51,143 nt of DNA from contig NZ_JAQIFT010000044.1 in assembly GCF_027857615.1 (NCBI RefSeq), positions 1-51,143 of the forward strand, in the 5' to 3' direction. The translations under genes were made by a program, and so were the position numbers. Positions within the stretch are counted from its first letter, which is position 1. Each line of letters starts with the position of its first letter. The notes under the pieces were generated by a model that did no database searches, was not told where the DNA came from, and saw only the letters and a program-made list of their open reading frames with translations. Source of the DNA: Holtiella tumoricola (GTDB taxonomy: Bacteria; Bacillota; Clostridia; Lachnospirales; Cellulosilyticaceae). This document shows positions 1-9,021 of the stretch, piece after piece.

Positions 1-19
1 GACTATGTTTTACATAGTC
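1..19 (-). terminator. Partial Rho-independent terminator of the AraC-type gene
   Basis: A perfect 7-bp hairpin (GACTATG, loop TTTTA, CATAGTC) has the gene's TAA stop codon in its loop. The expected U-run would lie off the left edge, so the terminator is only partly visible. Confidence 0.5.
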
Positions 20-2271
20 TTTCTGTATTGTGCAGGCGTTATATCATTGATTTTTTTAAATACCCTATTAAAATGTTCTACATTGTGGTACCCTACCATC
101 TCTGCAATCTCATACACTTTAAATTGGGTTGTCCTAAGCATTTCTTTTGATTTTTGCATCCTTATACCTGTTAAGTAAGTCAAAAATGTCTCTCCTGCTT
201 CTTTAGAGAAACGATTTGCAAAGTATTTTTCATTTAATCCAACATATTCAGCAACTTTAGCTAAACATAGCTCACTATCATCAAAATGATCAATCATATA
301 TCTTTTTGCTTTAATAATAATATCTGTTTCGGAAATATTTAATTTGCTCGCTGAATAGTCCATAATCCATTCAAAATAATTAGTTACCCAAAGTTTAAGT
401 TGCCTTATATCTTCTATTCTCTTAAGTTTCTCTATATAATCATATCTTTGACCAAAGATATCTATAAAACTAAAATGGTGTATACTAGACTGCATACCAA
501 TAGCTAAAACAGCTGCCAGTACATGGTTTATTGCATGTGTTTCATCTTTCTTAGCAAATTGCTCAAAAAGTTTTTCTCTTTCCTCTACCATATTCTTTTC
601 ATCAGCTATATATAAGGCGTTAGCTAGCTGTAAATAATTCTTAGATAACTCCAAAATTTCTTCTAGTTGCTCTTTATCCTCTTCTAAATCAATAATACCT
701 TGATTTCCTTTTAAATATCTTAGGCACATTTGTTTTTTTATAACATCTACGGCCTCTTCAAATTGCGTACTTTCTGCTTGTAGCGCTCCTACACATGCTG
801 TTATTTGAATGTTAAATTGCTTCATAGAAGAATGCTGCAATTCTCCTAACATTTGCTTAATATTCCCTTTGTCCCCCTCTTCTCTAACACTATAAAAGAC
901 TAAGAAAAAGGATGGTGTTTGAGCATATACTAAGCATCTAGATGAAAATCTAGGGTTCTTTTGAAAATGACATATGAGCTTTTCCCTACTATCACTCTCA
1001 TTTTCTTGATGATGAGCCCCCTCTAACCAAAGTCCAATTATAATAAAACGATCACTAAATAACTCTTTGCATTTGCTCTTAGCTTCTGCAACACTTATTT
1101 CTTCTTTAAGTAATAGCTCAAAATAATCTTGTGGGGTCTTCTCAGTATTTCTAATTTTATCTTCATATTCATCAATTAGCGCTTTCAGTCTTCTTACCAT
1201 GGCATTAAAAGAATGAATCATAGTCCTTAATTCATGTTGTCCACTTGGTAAAATATGAATATCTAAGTTTCCTTCTTCCACTGTTTTTAAAGCAGTACTC
1301 ATCTCTTCTATTGGTCGTACAATACTTTTCAAAAAATAGCTTAGACAATATCCAACTAACGCTAAGATAATAATAGCTACCCCTAATATAATAAAGGCTT
1401 TTTCCCAATAGTCTCCCATAAGATGAGAGGTCTGTATATAACTTTCTATGTACCAAGTTGTATTATTATAAAATATAGGAGAGGTAATACAAAGAACATT
1501 TTTTTGATCTTCTTTATAAGTATCCCCCTCTATAGTAGAAAAAATAATCTCTCCATTCTGATCTCTAATAAGCGTTACACCCAGCTTATTTTGTCCTTCT
1601 AAATATTGATTGTTATACTGTCTAATACGCTCCCCTGCTGAAACAGACTGATACATAGTTATCATTTCAATCTTTTGTGACCTATCTATAACTACATTAG
1701 GTGACAACGCATACACCAGTATAAATAAATCTTTTTTTCCACCTGTAAATAAGTCATTCATATAAGCTGTATCATATGCGCCAAGATGAACTGTATTAGG
1801 ATTTTCTAAAGCCTCTTTATACCACTCTGTCTCCTTCAACTCTATATCTGTTCGTTTAATAGGATTTTTAACATAAATATTTTTTCCATTCTTCATATGA
1901 AATCCTAAAGAAATAATGTTTTTTGTTGGCTCTAGCGCTAAGCTACTGGCTTGATTTAGCTTTTGTTCATAGTGATAGCGTTCCACTTGATCTAATGTGT
2001 CCATTTTAGATACGTAATTAATAACCTCATTATCATTTGTATAAATAAGATGTGACAACTTCATAGACATAGCATTAATATCTGCCATTAACTCTGTTCT
2101 TATAGTCTCTTGAGCTTGCTCAATATTATGAATAGCTTGTTCTCTAAACTCCCAATTAAGCCAATTAAGTGCAGCAATAAATATAATTAAAATAGGTAGT
2201 ACAATAAAAAAAGCAAAAACAAAATAGTATACCTTTTTTAAAGGTAATTTTTTGAACTGTGTTTTGCGCAT
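10..2271 (-). CDS. Membrane-anchored AraC-family regulator with extracellular sensor and HAMP domain
   Basis: This 753-residue protein joins a sensor-kinase-like front half to a DNA-binding tail, so it probably senses an external ligand and regulates transcription directly. Visible parts are a membrane segment at about 14-37, an extracellular sensor of about 250 residues (probably Cache-like), a second membrane segment at about 292-314, a HAMP-like linker to about 370, a poorly defined middle, and a two-helix-turn-helix AraC domain in the last 105 residues (AKVAEYVGLNEKYFANRF and YEIAEMVGYHNVEHFNRVFK). Such proteins in Clostridia often sit beside sugar transport or glycoside hydrolase genes. 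The likely target lies left of the window, so the ligand cannot be named. No kinase or receiver domain is present. Confidence 0.85.
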   Translation of the reverse strand: MRKTQFKKLPLKKVYYFVFAFFIVLPILIIFIAALNWLNWEFREQAIHNIEQAQETIRTELMADINAMSMKLSHLIYTNDNEVINYVSKMDTLDQVERYHYEQKLNQASSLALEPTKNIISLGFHMKNGKNIYVKNPIKRTDIELKETEWYKEALENPNTVHLGAYDTAYMNDLFTGGKKDLFILVYALSPNVVIDRSQKIEMITMYQSVSAGERIRQYNNQYLEGQNKLGVTLIRDQNGEIIFSTIEGDTYKEDQKNVLCITSPIFYNNTTWYIESYIQTSHLMGDYWEKAFIILGVAIIILALVGYCLSYFLKSIVRPIEEMSTALKTVEEGNLDIHILPSGQHELRTMIHSFNAMVRRLKALIDEYEDKIRNTEKTPQDYFELLLKEEISVAEAKSKCKELFSDRFIIIGLWLEGAHHQENESDSREKLICHFQKNPRFSSRCLVYAQTPSFFLVFYSVREEGDKGNIKQMLGELQHSSMKQFNIQITACVGALQAESTQFEEAVDVIKKQMCLRYLKGNQGIIDLEEDKEQLEEILELSKNYLQLANALYIADEKNMVEEREKLFEQFAKKDETHAINHVLAAVLAIGMQSSIHHFSFIDIFGQRYDYIEKLKRIEDIRQLKLWVTNYFEWIMDYSASKLNISETDIIIKAKRYMIDHFDDSELCLAKVAEYVGLNEKYFANRFSKEAGETFLTYLTGIRMQKSKEMLRTTQFKVYEIAEMVGYHNVEHFNRVFKKINDITPAQYRKTM

Positions 2272-2414
2272 TTTGATCCCCTTAGAATAAGTCTTTCTTT
2301 ATTTTTTGCCTTATAACAATCTCACCATAACCTTATCATAATTTTATCAACTCTTATATTTTTTGTATATATTTTATTTTATTTTTATATACAATTTAGT
2401 ATTTTAATTACAAA

Positions 2415-2440
2415 AAAATAGATCCCTTAGGATCTATTTT
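2415..2440 (-). terminator. Terminator of the vitamin B6 uptake/kinase operon
   Basis: A perfect 11-bp inverted repeat (AAAATAGATCC / GGATCTATTTT, loop CTTA) lies just past the stop codon of the ECF gene. Read on the minus strand it is followed by TTTTTTTG. Confidence 0.85.
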
Positions 2441-2443
2441 AAG

Positions 2444-3247
2444 TTAAAATTTAAAATTTGATTTTGCCACTACTTTTGAAAGTGGAATATATAAAAGTAC
2501 TGCTATAACAATAGAGAATGTACCATTAATAACTGTAGATGGTAAACTTATTAAAGCGCTCATTACTGCTGGCATAAAACCACTTCCTACAATAAGAAGT
2601 GAAATAACAGCAAATAAAAATTCTCCTACTAAGTTAAATCCAATACCACACACTGCACCCAAGATTGCATATTGTACTTTAATAGATACTTTTTTAATAA
2701 AGAAGCAAGTTACCGCAAGACCAATTCCTAAAACAAGTGAAAAGATATATAACACAGGAATAACAACAAGAGTTGTTTTTAGCCCTTCTGTAGTTTCAGC
2801 TGCTTGTTGAAGAAAAGGAATATTAACTTCATATCCATATACAAGAGATGTAATACATAAACCAAGTCCAATAATAATAAAGAAAGCTGCCGCTATCATA
2901 ATGCCTACAAGTGGAGATTTTGCATCTTCTTTATGACCTTTTGATGCTACTAGGCCTGTTACAAATCCTATACCAAACTTTAAGATAATCGTTTTTGGAG
3001 CACTTGTTGCCCATCCATTGAGTAAATCAAAAAGTCCCATTCCAATAGAGCCAGATAGACCTCCAATTGTTCCACTAAATAGTAGTGCTGCAAGGATTAC
3101 AAACATATTCCCAAAGTGAATAAATGGTTTACCAACTGGTGATGGTATTGGTATTTTAAATAGCATAAGTGCAATATAACAAATTGCACTAAATAGCCCT
3201 ATTAAAACCATTGATTGTAAAGTTAACCCCTTTTTTTTGTTCTCCAT
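2444..3247 (-). CDS. pdxU: ECF transporter S component, predicted pyridoxine/pyridoxal uptake (PdxU-like)
   Basis: This 267-residue hydrophobic protein has about six membrane segments and the N-terminal signature of ECF substrate-binding subunits (LVLIG-type helix 1 and then a glycine-rich GGLSGSIGMGLFDLLNGW segment). ECF S components capture a vitamin and work with a shared EcfA/EcfA'/EcfT energising module, which is not encoded here. It lies 21 bp downstream of a pyridoxal kinase gene, in the same direction, and divergent from a PdxR-type regulator. That arrangement is the basis for assigning vitamin B6; the substrate is inferred from context, not from binding residues. It is longer than the roughly 190-residue minimal S component because of an extended loop around residues 125-165. 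Confidence 0.75.
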   Translation of the reverse strand: MENKKKGLTLQSMVLIGLFSAICYIALMLFKIPIPSPVGKPFIHFGNMFVILAALLFSGTIGGLSGSIGMGLFDLLNGWATSAPKTIILKFGIGFVTGLVASKGHKEDAKSPLVGIMIAAAFFIIIGLGLCITSLVYGYEVNIPFLQQAAETTEGLKTTLVVIPVLYIFSLVLGIGLAVTCFFIKKVSIKVQYAILGAVCGIGFNLVGEFLFAVISLLIVGSGFMPAVMSALISLPSTVINGTFSIVIAVLLYIPLSKVVAKSNFKF

Positions 3248-3268
3248 ATTAAATCCCTCCTAAATTCT

Positions 3269-4090
3269 TTATAATAAATTTTCTAACAAGATCCCTTCCC
3301 TTGTATCTGTACCTGCTTCATACGTTGCCTTTACCCCTAACGTTACAAAGGATGTTGCTTGCTTAGTTGCCTCTAATAATGTTTCACCTTGTAATAAAGC
3401 ACCTATTAACTTACTTGTAAAACAGTCCCCAGTTCCTGGGTAGTTCTGTGGTACTTCCTCATAAGGAATCATTCCAAACAACTCTGTTTGCTTATCATAA
3501 ATCACATTTACTTTCTGCCCATTTTCATAAGGTACACCTTTAAGTACAATTTGTTTTGGTCCTAGCTTTGCAAGTGCTTTCATCATACTTTTGATCTCCT
3601 CCTTATTAATAGGCTCCATGTTATATGGTCTATGTAGTAAGAAAGAAGCTTCTGTCCAATTTGGTGTAATAACATCTGCTTTTTCAACCAAATGCTTCAT
3701 CTTTTGTTGCATCATCTCATTATAAGTTTTATATAGCTTGCCGTAATCTCCCATAACTGGATCTACAACTATAAGCGTATCTTCTCCTTTAAAGTTCTCA
3801 AAAAAGTACAATACTTCTTCAATTTGTATAGCATTACTTAAAAATCCGCTATAAATACAGTCTAGTTCTACGCCTACTTCTTTCCAATGCTCTGTTAAAC
3901 CATGCATCATTCCAGTTAAATCTGTCATCTTCGGTGTACCAAACCCTCCAGTATGTGTACTAAATACTGCTGTTGGTACAGGACAAACTTGAACGCCCAT
4001 TTTTGATAATATGGGAATAATGACACTTAATGAACATCTTCCAAAACATGATAAATCTTGTATCGCCGCAACACGTGGTATTTTTCTCAC
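3269..4090 (-). CDS. pdxK: Pyridoxal/pyridoxamine kinase (PfkB/ribokinase superfamily)
   Basis: This 273-residue kinase would phosphorylate pyridoxal, pyridoxine or pyridoxamine with ATP in B6 salvage. The N-terminus (AAIQDLSCFGRCSLSV) matches the substrate-binding start of PdxK/PdxY proteins. The VDPVMGDYGKLY segment (about 110-121) and the C-terminal anion-hole motif YPGTGDCFTSKLIGALL (about 219-235, catalytic Asp in GTGD) are diagnostic of the family. Length is normal. It is the first gene of a two-gene operon with the ECF S component and starts behind an AAGGAGGGC ribosome binding site. Its promoter region carries a palindrome shared with the divergent PdxR-like gene, so it is probably induced under B6 limitation. 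Clostridial homologues are often labelled pyridoxamine kinase; preferred vitamer is not visible. Confidence 0.88.
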   Translation of the reverse strand: MRKIPRVAAIQDLSCFGRCSLSVIIPILSKMGVQVCPVPTAVFSTHTGGFGTPKMTDLTGMMHGLTEHWKEVGVELDCIYSGFLSNAIQIEEVLYFFENFKGEDTLIVVDPVMGDYGKLYKTYNEMMQQKMKHLVEKADVITPNWTEASFLLHRPYNMEPINKEEIKSMMKALAKLGPKQIVLKGVPYENGQKVNVIYDKQTELFGMIPYEEVPQNYPGTGDCFTSKLIGALLQGETLLEATKQATSFVTLGVKATYEAGTDTREGILLENLL

Positions 4091-4182
4091 TTTGCCCTCC
4101 TTATTTTCTTCTTTGCTTTACAGCAAAACTATTCTTCTTTATAATAAAAGCATATTAAATTGTATCGAAACACTTTAGCCTT

Positions 4183-4208
4183 ATGTATGGCAATATTCTG
4201 CCATACAT
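4183..4208. promoter_or_regulatory. Palindrome in the pdxK-pdxR intergenic region, candidate PdxR operator
   Basis: A perfect 10-bp inverted repeat (ATGTATGGCA, 6-nt centre ATATTC, TGCCATACAT) lies between the divergent kinase and regulator genes, 44 bp before the regulator start codon. It has no following U-run, so an operator is more likely than a terminator. The binding protein is inferred from position only. Confidence 0.6.
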
Positions 4209-4251
4209 TTTAATCTCTAGTCAATATTTTCTCACAACAGGAGGATAGAAA

Positions 4252-5658
4252 ATGAATTTTGTATCCATACAATTAGATAATACAAGTAATGAGCCCCTAT
4301 ATTTACAACTTTTTAACCAAATTAAACAAGCTATACTAAGTGAACAACTCCCTACTAACTATCGTCTCCCAGCTATTCGAACACTGGCAAAAACTTTACA
4401 AGTTAATAATGTAACGGTAATTAATGCTTATAAGCAACTAGAGTCTTCGGGTTATGTGATCTCCAAAAAGGGCAGTGGCTTCTATGTTTCAAAACCTAAT
4501 ACATCAGAAATTAGTTTAATGACTACCCCTAACCCAAAAGCTGCAAAAGCTTCTATTAACTTCTCTAGTGCATCTCCTCACCCGGGTATCTTTCCCACAG
4601 ATTCTTTTAAAGCTTGTCTCAATCAAGTTCTTGACCGCGATAAAGGCTTTGCTTTTGGCTATCAAGAAACTAATGGTTTTATGCCCCTTCGTGAAGTTCT
4701 CGTTGAATACTTGCAAAAAGAACATCATATCCTTACAACGCCTGAATCTATCCAAATTGTATCAGGTGCTCAACAAGGAATTGATATTATCTCCAAAAGT
4801 TGCTTAAATGCTGGTGATTATGTTATTACGGAAACACCTACTTATAACGGTGCTACCGATGCATTTAAATCTCGTGGTGCACGCATTGTACCTGTAGAAC
4901 TTACTTCAGAAGGCATTGATCTTATTGCACTTGAAAAGCGTATTAATATCTGTAAACCTAAACTTGTTTATGTGATGACTAAGTTTCAAAATCCTACTAC
5001 TCTATGTTATACCCAACAAACCCTTAAGGCACTCCTACAGCTGGCCCAAAAGTATGATTTCTACTTAGTCGAAGATGATTCTATGTCTGAACTGAGCTAC
5101 AAAGATAAATCTACCTATAGTTTAAAATCCTTAGATACATTTAATTGTGTTATCTATATTAAAAGTTTTTCTAAACTTCTTATGCCTGGATTACGTATAG
5201 GATTTCTAGTTATCCCTGATAATCTTTTAGATCATTTTACCAGAACAAAACAAATGACGGATATTGCTGCTTCTGGTCTCATTCATCGTAGCCTTGATTT
5301 ATTCTTTAGAACCAATAAATGGGAAGAACACTTAAGCTATATGAAAGCCATCTACACTAGTAAGTATGAACTTATGCTTAGCCAGCTTAATAAATTAAAA
5401 GTTTATAATATTACTTATACTGAACCTAATGGCGGGCTTTGCTTCTGGCTCAAGCTCTCCAAGAATATTTCCGCTTACAAACTCTATGAACTTTGTTTGG
5501 ATAAAGGCCTTCTTATCTTACCAAGTACAATTTTTTATCCTAATACACACAAGCAAAGAGATAGTTTTATACGTTTAAGTTTTGCACCTTGTGATGCAAA
5601 AGAAATTGTAGAAGGTATAGCTATATTAGAAGAAGTCATTAAAGGCTACTCTTATTAG
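4252..5658 (+). CDS. pdxR: MocR-family regulator (GntR wHTH fused to aminotransferase fold), PdxR-like
   Basis: The 468-residue protein has an N-terminal GntR winged helix (about 10-80, with the typical SEQLPTNYRLPAIRTLAKTL start) and a fold-type-I aminotransferase domain (about 105-465). The PLP lysine should be Lys308 in SFSKLLMPGLRIGF; the pyridine-binding aspartate lies in LVEDDSMSE (about 275). MocR proteins of this type use PLP as the sensed effector and do not usually act as enzymes. Being divergent from a B6 kinase and transporter supports PdxR. Unlike the PdxR of Listeria or Streptococcus, no PdxS/PdxT synthase genes are near, so here it would control salvage. A strong AGGAGGA site precedes the ATG. 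Confidence 0.85.
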   Translation: MNFVSIQLDNTSNEPLYLQLFNQIKQAILSEQLPTNYRLPAIRTLAKTLQVNNVTVINAYKQLESSGYVISKKGSGFYVSKPNTSEISLMTTPNPKAAKASINFSSASPHPGIFPTDSFKACLNQVLDRDKGFAFGYQETNGFMPLREVLVEYLQKEHHILTTPESIQIVSGAQQGIDIISKSCLNAGDYVITETPTYNGATDAFKSRGARIVPVELTSEGIDLIALEKRINICKPKLVYVMTKFQNPTTLCYTQQTLKALLQLAQKYDFYLVEDDSMSELSYKDKSTYSLKSLDTFNCVIYIKSFSKLLMPGLRIGFLVIPDNLLDHFTRTKQMTDIAASGLIHRSLDLFFRTNKWEEHLSYMKAIYTSKYELMLSQLNKLKVYNITYTEPNGGLCFWLKLSKNISAYKLYELCLDKGLLILPSTIFYPNTHKQRDSFIRLSFAPCDAKEIVEGIAILEEVIKGYSY

Positions 5659-5750
5659 TCTAGTGGTTACAAAAAAGTACCTAATTGCCTCATCATACGC
5701 ACAAAATTATACTTACTTTAGAATAAACTTAAAACTCTAAGGTGATAAAT

Positions 5751-6053
5751 ATGACAAATAAACTTACTTATAAAATTAAAGAAATTATTACTAGCAAAGA
5801 ATATACTGATGTAATTATTAAACACAAGCATGATAATTATGACGTTGAAATTAGTAGTGCTAAAATAAAATTTAGATATGAACCAAAAGTTGATAAATCT
5901 TGCTTAAGCTTTGGAGATTCTAATGGTTATACAGTCTGCGAAGTTGAAGATAAAAATATTAATGAAGTTATTCTTTTAGAGGATTCTTTAAGTATAGAAA
6001 CAGATGAAAAAATTTATTATTGTTATATAGACAAAAAGAAGTTATATTATTAA
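5751..6053 (+). CDS. Small hypothetical protein, 100 residues
   Basis: I do not recognise this gene. It encodes a soluble, charged, lysine-rich and isoleucine-rich protein predicted as mostly beta strand (alternating patterns such as DVIIKHKHDNYDVEISSAK). The ATG at 5751 is chosen because CTAAGGTGAT is correctly spaced before it; a GTG nine bases upstream would put the start inside that ribosome binding site. It has no signal peptide or membrane segment. It follows the PdxR-like gene by about 90 bp on the same strand and ends at a strong terminator, so it is a separate small unit or the tail of the pdxR transcript. AT content is higher than in its neighbours. Confidence 0.6.
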   Translation: MTNKLTYKIKEIITSKEYTDVIIKHKHDNYDVEISSAKIKFRYEPKVDKSCLSFGDSNGYTVCEVEDKNINEVILLEDSLSIETDEKIYYCYIDKKKLYY

Positions 6054-6081
6054 ACTAAAAATAGACAAATACTATAGACAA

Positions 6082-6107
6082 AAAAGCGTAGAGTAATCTA
6101 CGCTTTT
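6082..6107 (+). terminator. Rho-independent terminator after the 100-residue gene
   Basis: A perfect 11-bp stem (AAAAGCGTAGA / TCTACGCTTTT) closes on a GTAA loop, about 30 bp after the stop codon. The short U-run is part of the 3' arm. Confidence 0.8.
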
Positions 6108-6140
6108 AAAATTAAGATCTATCAAGGAGGTATAATATAG

Positions 6141-6473
6141 ATGTATAATATAGATGAAATAATCTACAGTTGTCCCGTAGAAGCACTCTCTAATATATTA
6201 GGCAAAAAATGGATTGCTATTATTATCTGGAAATTACAAGATAATAAAATGCGCTTTGGAGAACTTCAAAGAGCTATAGATGGCTGTACAAAAAAAATGT
6301 TAATCCAACAACTGGATGTTTTAATTGACCAAGGTATTGTTATAAATGATAAAAAGGTTAGTAATAACTCCGTAGAGTCTACTTATTATTTAAGTGAAGC
6401 TGGTATAAAATTACTTCCTATTATGGCAAATATGATGGCCTGGAGCAATCAGCATCTTCCTTGTGGTCATTAA
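6141..6473 (+). CDS. HxlR-family winged-helix transcriptional regulator
   Basis: The 110-residue protein is a full-length HxlR regulator: conserved CPVEALSNILGKKW at residues 10-23, the recognition helix region FGELQRAIDGCTKKMLIQQL (about 45-64), and the wing with YYLSEAGIKLLPIMANM near the end. The N-terminal cysteine (Cys10) is the residue that senses electrophiles or disulphide stress in HypR/QorR-type members, so redox or carbonyl sensing is possible but unproven. It starts behind CAAGGAGGT. It converges with the metallophosphoesterase gene, only 2 bp apart, so it does not obviously control a neighbour in the same operon. Confidence 0.9.
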   Translation: MYNIDEIIYSCPVEALSNILGKKWIAIIIWKLQDNKMRFGELQRAIDGCTKKMLIQQLDVLIDQGIVINDKKVSNNSVESTYYLSEAGIKLLPIMANMMAWSNQHLPCGH

Positions 6474-6475
6474 TT

Positions 6476-7345
6476 TTATTGGATATCCTCTGAAACAGTT
6501 GGTAACTTTATATTCAGTACAGCTATTTGAGGTGGGTTCCAAAATCGTATTTCCATTTTAGTCGTACCTACACCACTATTCACATACAAATACTTCTCAT
6601 CTTCTAATTCATATAAACCATGAGTATAAATTTCAGCAAGCCCTGGTGTATAAATAGGCCCTATAAATGGAATTTGTATTTGTCCACCATGGCTATGCCC
6701 TGCTAATACTAAATCATAGTTATTGGCACTTACACGTTCTACCAAGTCTGGTTCATGCATTAAAAATATATTATATGCCTCTTCCTTTATACCTTTGCAC
6801 GCCCCTTGTATATCTACTTTTCCAAGCAATGCATCATCTATCCCAATCACATTAATTTTATGACCTGCCTCCGTATAAACCGCTTTACTTTCATTTTGTA
6901 GTAATGTAAAACCTGCTGCTTCCATAATATCTTCGTAGTACCTTACCCCTGCTCCTCCATGGTCATGATTGCCCCATACTGCATATTTACCATATGTACT
7001 CTGAATACCTGAAAGTACCTTTCCAATTTCTTCCTTGTAAGGATATTGGCCTGGATGATCCATCAAGTCACCTGTAAATACTACAAGGTCTGGATTTTGT
7101 TTATTAGTCTTTTCTACTAATTTTTTAAGTTCTTCAAGGGTATAACTAGGTCCTAAGTGTGTATCTGTAAAGTGTACAATCTTTAGTTTTTCTCCCATAT
7201 TCCCTTTACCTATTTCTAATTTTTTCTCTATAAGAATATTAGGTTCTATATAGCGTATATCTATCCACAATGCAATTATAATCACTAAAATAATCATTAT
7301 ACTCACACCCACTATTTTTATTAGACTTTTAATAATATGCTTCAC
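6476..7345 (-). CDS. Membrane-anchored calcineurin-like metallophosphoesterase (YkuE-like)
   Basis: The 289-residue protein has an N-terminal membrane anchor (about 11-29) and then the full dimetal phosphoesterase motif set: DTHLG (about 60), GDLMDHPG (about 92), GNHDHGG (about 124), MHEPDLV, and AGHSHGGQIQIP (about 215-226). The order and the GHSHGGQ ending match the YkuE/YaeI group, which acts at the outer face of the membrane on phospholipid-like or UDP-diacylglucosamine-like substrates; the real substrate is unknown. The start is a GTG behind AAGGAAAG. It is monocistronic and convergent with the HxlR gene; there is no obvious terminator between them. Confidence 0.88.
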   Translation of the reverse strand: MKHIIKSLIKIVGVSIMIILVIIIALWIDIRYIEPNILIEKKLEIGKGNMGEKLKIVHFTDTHLGPSYTLEELKKLVEKTNKQNPDLVVFTGDLMDHPGQYPYKEEIGKVLSGIQSTYGKYAVWGNHDHGGAGVRYYEDIMEAAGFTLLQNESKAVYTEAGHKINVIGIDDALLGKVDIQGACKGIKEEAYNIFLMHEPDLVERVSANNYDLVLAGHSHGGQIQIPFIGPIYTPGLAEIYTHGLYELEDEKYLYVNSGVGTTKMEIRFWNPPQIAVLNIKLPTVSEDIQ

Positions 7346-7500
7346 AAGTTCTTTCCTTCCTTTGTACTTCCATTACTTCTATCAATAATCTTCTTATATA
7401 TTATATCAATTTCATACTCATTGATAGCATTATTGCCAATATGTATATGCTCTCATACCTCATATAAAATCTACCCATTTTTAAAAAGTCCACAAGCATT

Positions 7501-7536
7501 AAGGAGCTGTTACATTTTTCTATGCAACAGCTCCTT
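7501..7536. terminator. Hairpin terminator between the phosphoesterase and a small membrane-protein gene
   Basis: An 11-bp perfect inverted repeat (AAGGAGCTGTT / AACAGCTCCTT) with a 14-nt loop lies downstream of the small gene at 7587-7757. U-runs are weak on both strands, so direction is uncertain. Confidence 0.6.
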
Positions 7537-7586
7537 TCTATTTATAAGTTATTAACTAAAAGTTATATCTCAAATTAAATACATTC

Positions 7587-7757
7587 TTAGCAAATTCTAT
7601 CTTTTGATAAGAATGCTAAAATAAATCCAGCTACGATGAGGATACTTGAAATATCTTCTGCCTTTTCTTCACCTGCACAATTTAAGATAAATAAAGAGGC
7701 AACTACGATAAGAATAATCCATTGAAGATTAGAACTATCTAACATACAATTTTTCAT
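7587..7757 (-). CDS. Small membrane protein, 56 residues
   Basis: I do not recognise this gene. The chosen ATG at 7757 is preceded by AAGGAGTG at good spacing; an in-frame extension of 18 codons upstream lacks any ribosome binding site. The product is MKNCMLDSS followed by a hydrophobic segment (about 10-26, WIILIVVASLFILNCAG), a short acidic turn (EEKAED) and a second hydrophobic segment (about 35-50) ending in Lys-Asp-Arg-Ile-Cys. Two helices with an acidic turn suggest a hairpin in the membrane. It lies alone between a phosphoesterase and an efflux operon, with its own hairpin downstream. Confidence 0.6.
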   Translation of the reverse strand: MKNCMLDSSNLQWIILIVVASLFILNCAGEEKAEDISSILIVAGFILAFLSKDRIC

Positions 7758-7842
7758 GTTTTTCACTCCTTGTAAGCATCTACAATTATAATATATTACA
7801 TTTATTACCATTTTGTGCTTACAAAATAAAAAATCTTATATT

Positions 7843-8985
7843 TTAAAATTGAATATCTACATTTCCTCCAATAGTTAGTAATCCTTCCTTATCCTCTACT
7901 TTAATAATGGTTTTAATTACTGTTTCACCATAGCTTTCTGTAGCATGTTCAGCCTTTCTTACGACTGTTCCTTTTAAAGTTGTCCCTTGATCCGTATAGG
8001 GTAATACCTCTACTGTATCTTCCAGTTGCAAGTCTCCATTATATTCTTCCGGTAGATTAGCTTCTATAACAAGGCTCTTCTCATCTAACCCTTCCATTAA
8101 CGATCCAATAATTGTCTCTACCTTACTTCCCTTTTGACAATTAATATTATAGATAATCAACCCATCACCAGGAGCAATAATCTGATTCTCTTGAAGATAT
8201 TCCCTATCTAATTTACTTTTCATACTTTCTAATTGCAAAGTCGCAGTTTCCATTTGAATCCGAAGTTTATCTGTACCTGTTGCACTTTGCTTCTTTCCAT
8301 TATTCACTTGGGTCGTTAAATTTCCTAACTCTGCCTTTAGACTTTCAATCTCTAATTTTTTACTTTGCTTCGTTTGTTCTATACTTAGTTCTAGATTTTC
8401 TATCTGTTTACTCGCCTCTTGAAGAGCTAGTTTAGCCTTTGTCACCTCTTCTTGTGAAACAGCTTGAACTTCTAATAATTCTTCTAATGTATTGTAATCC
8501 TTTAGGCCTTTATCATAGTTTTGTTTTGCAATCTCTAAATTGTTTTCTAGCTTCTTAACATCTTGGTCTGTTCCTTGTTCTAACTGTGCTTGTTTCTCTT
8601 TAATATTATTTGAGATTTGTGTAATATAGGCATTTTGAGGATAAAGAACTTCACCTAGCTCTTGCAACTCTATCTCATAAAGTTTTATTTCATTTTCCTT
8701 TTGTGCAATTTGATTCTTGTAATCTTCTAAATCTAAAGTAGCAAGTATATCCCCTACTTTTACTTTTTCACCATCTTTTACATGTACATTGGTAATCGTC
8801 GCTGGAAACTCTATATTAAACTCCATCTTGTCTTCTACAGCTACTACGCCTTCAATTTCTATCTTTGTTTCAGGTACAATGACATCTTCTACTGGTGTTT
8901 CTGCCTTCTCACATCCTGCAAACATCATACTCCCTAAGCATAATGTCACTATTCCAATACCCAGTTTAACCTTCTTACATCCCAT
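7843..8985 (-). CDS. HlyD/MacA-type membrane fusion lipoprotein of an ABC efflux system
   Basis: The 380-residue protein has a lipoprotein signal (lipobox MFAGC, Cys25), a biotinyl/lipoyl-like half motif (VKDGEKVKVGDILATLD, about 73-89), a long heptad-repeat coiled-coil hairpin (about 90-260), the second lipoyl half (APGDGLIIYNINCQKGSKV) and a C-terminal beta-barrel region. In Gram-positive bacteria such proteins work with FtsX-type permeases and an ATPase to expel peptides, lantibiotics or drugs, or to extract substrates from the membrane. It is the last gene of a three-gene operon (ATPase, permease, adaptor), 36 bp after the permease. No resistance regulator is adjacent, so the cargo is unknown. 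Confidence 0.85.
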   Translation of the reverse strand: MGCKKVKLGIGIVTLCLGSMMFAGCEKAETPVEDVIVPETKIEIEGVVAVEDKMEFNIEFPATITNVHVKDGEKVKVGDILATLDLEDYKNQIAQKENEIKLYEIELQELGEVLYPQNAYITQISNNIKEKQAQLEQGTDQDVKKLENNLEIAKQNYDKGLKDYNTLEELLEVQAVSQEEVTKAKLALQEASKQIENLELSIEQTKQSKKLEIESLKAELGNLTTQVNNGKKQSATGTDKLRIQMETATLQLESMKSKLDREYLQENQIIAPGDGLIIYNINCQKGSKVETIIGSLMEGLDEKSLVIEANLPEEYNGDLQLEDTVEVLPYTDQGTTLKGTVVRKAEHATESYGETVIKTIIKVEDKEGLLTIGGNVDIQF

Positions 8986-9021
8986 AGCCTTACCCCCTTA
9001 CTATTTAGTAATCACCTTACT

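Noticed and set aside
7337..7555. Plus-strand frame of 72 codons opposite the phosphoesterase start
   Set aside because: No ribosome binding site, runs through the terminator hairpin, and hydrophobic composition is due to AT-rich DNA.
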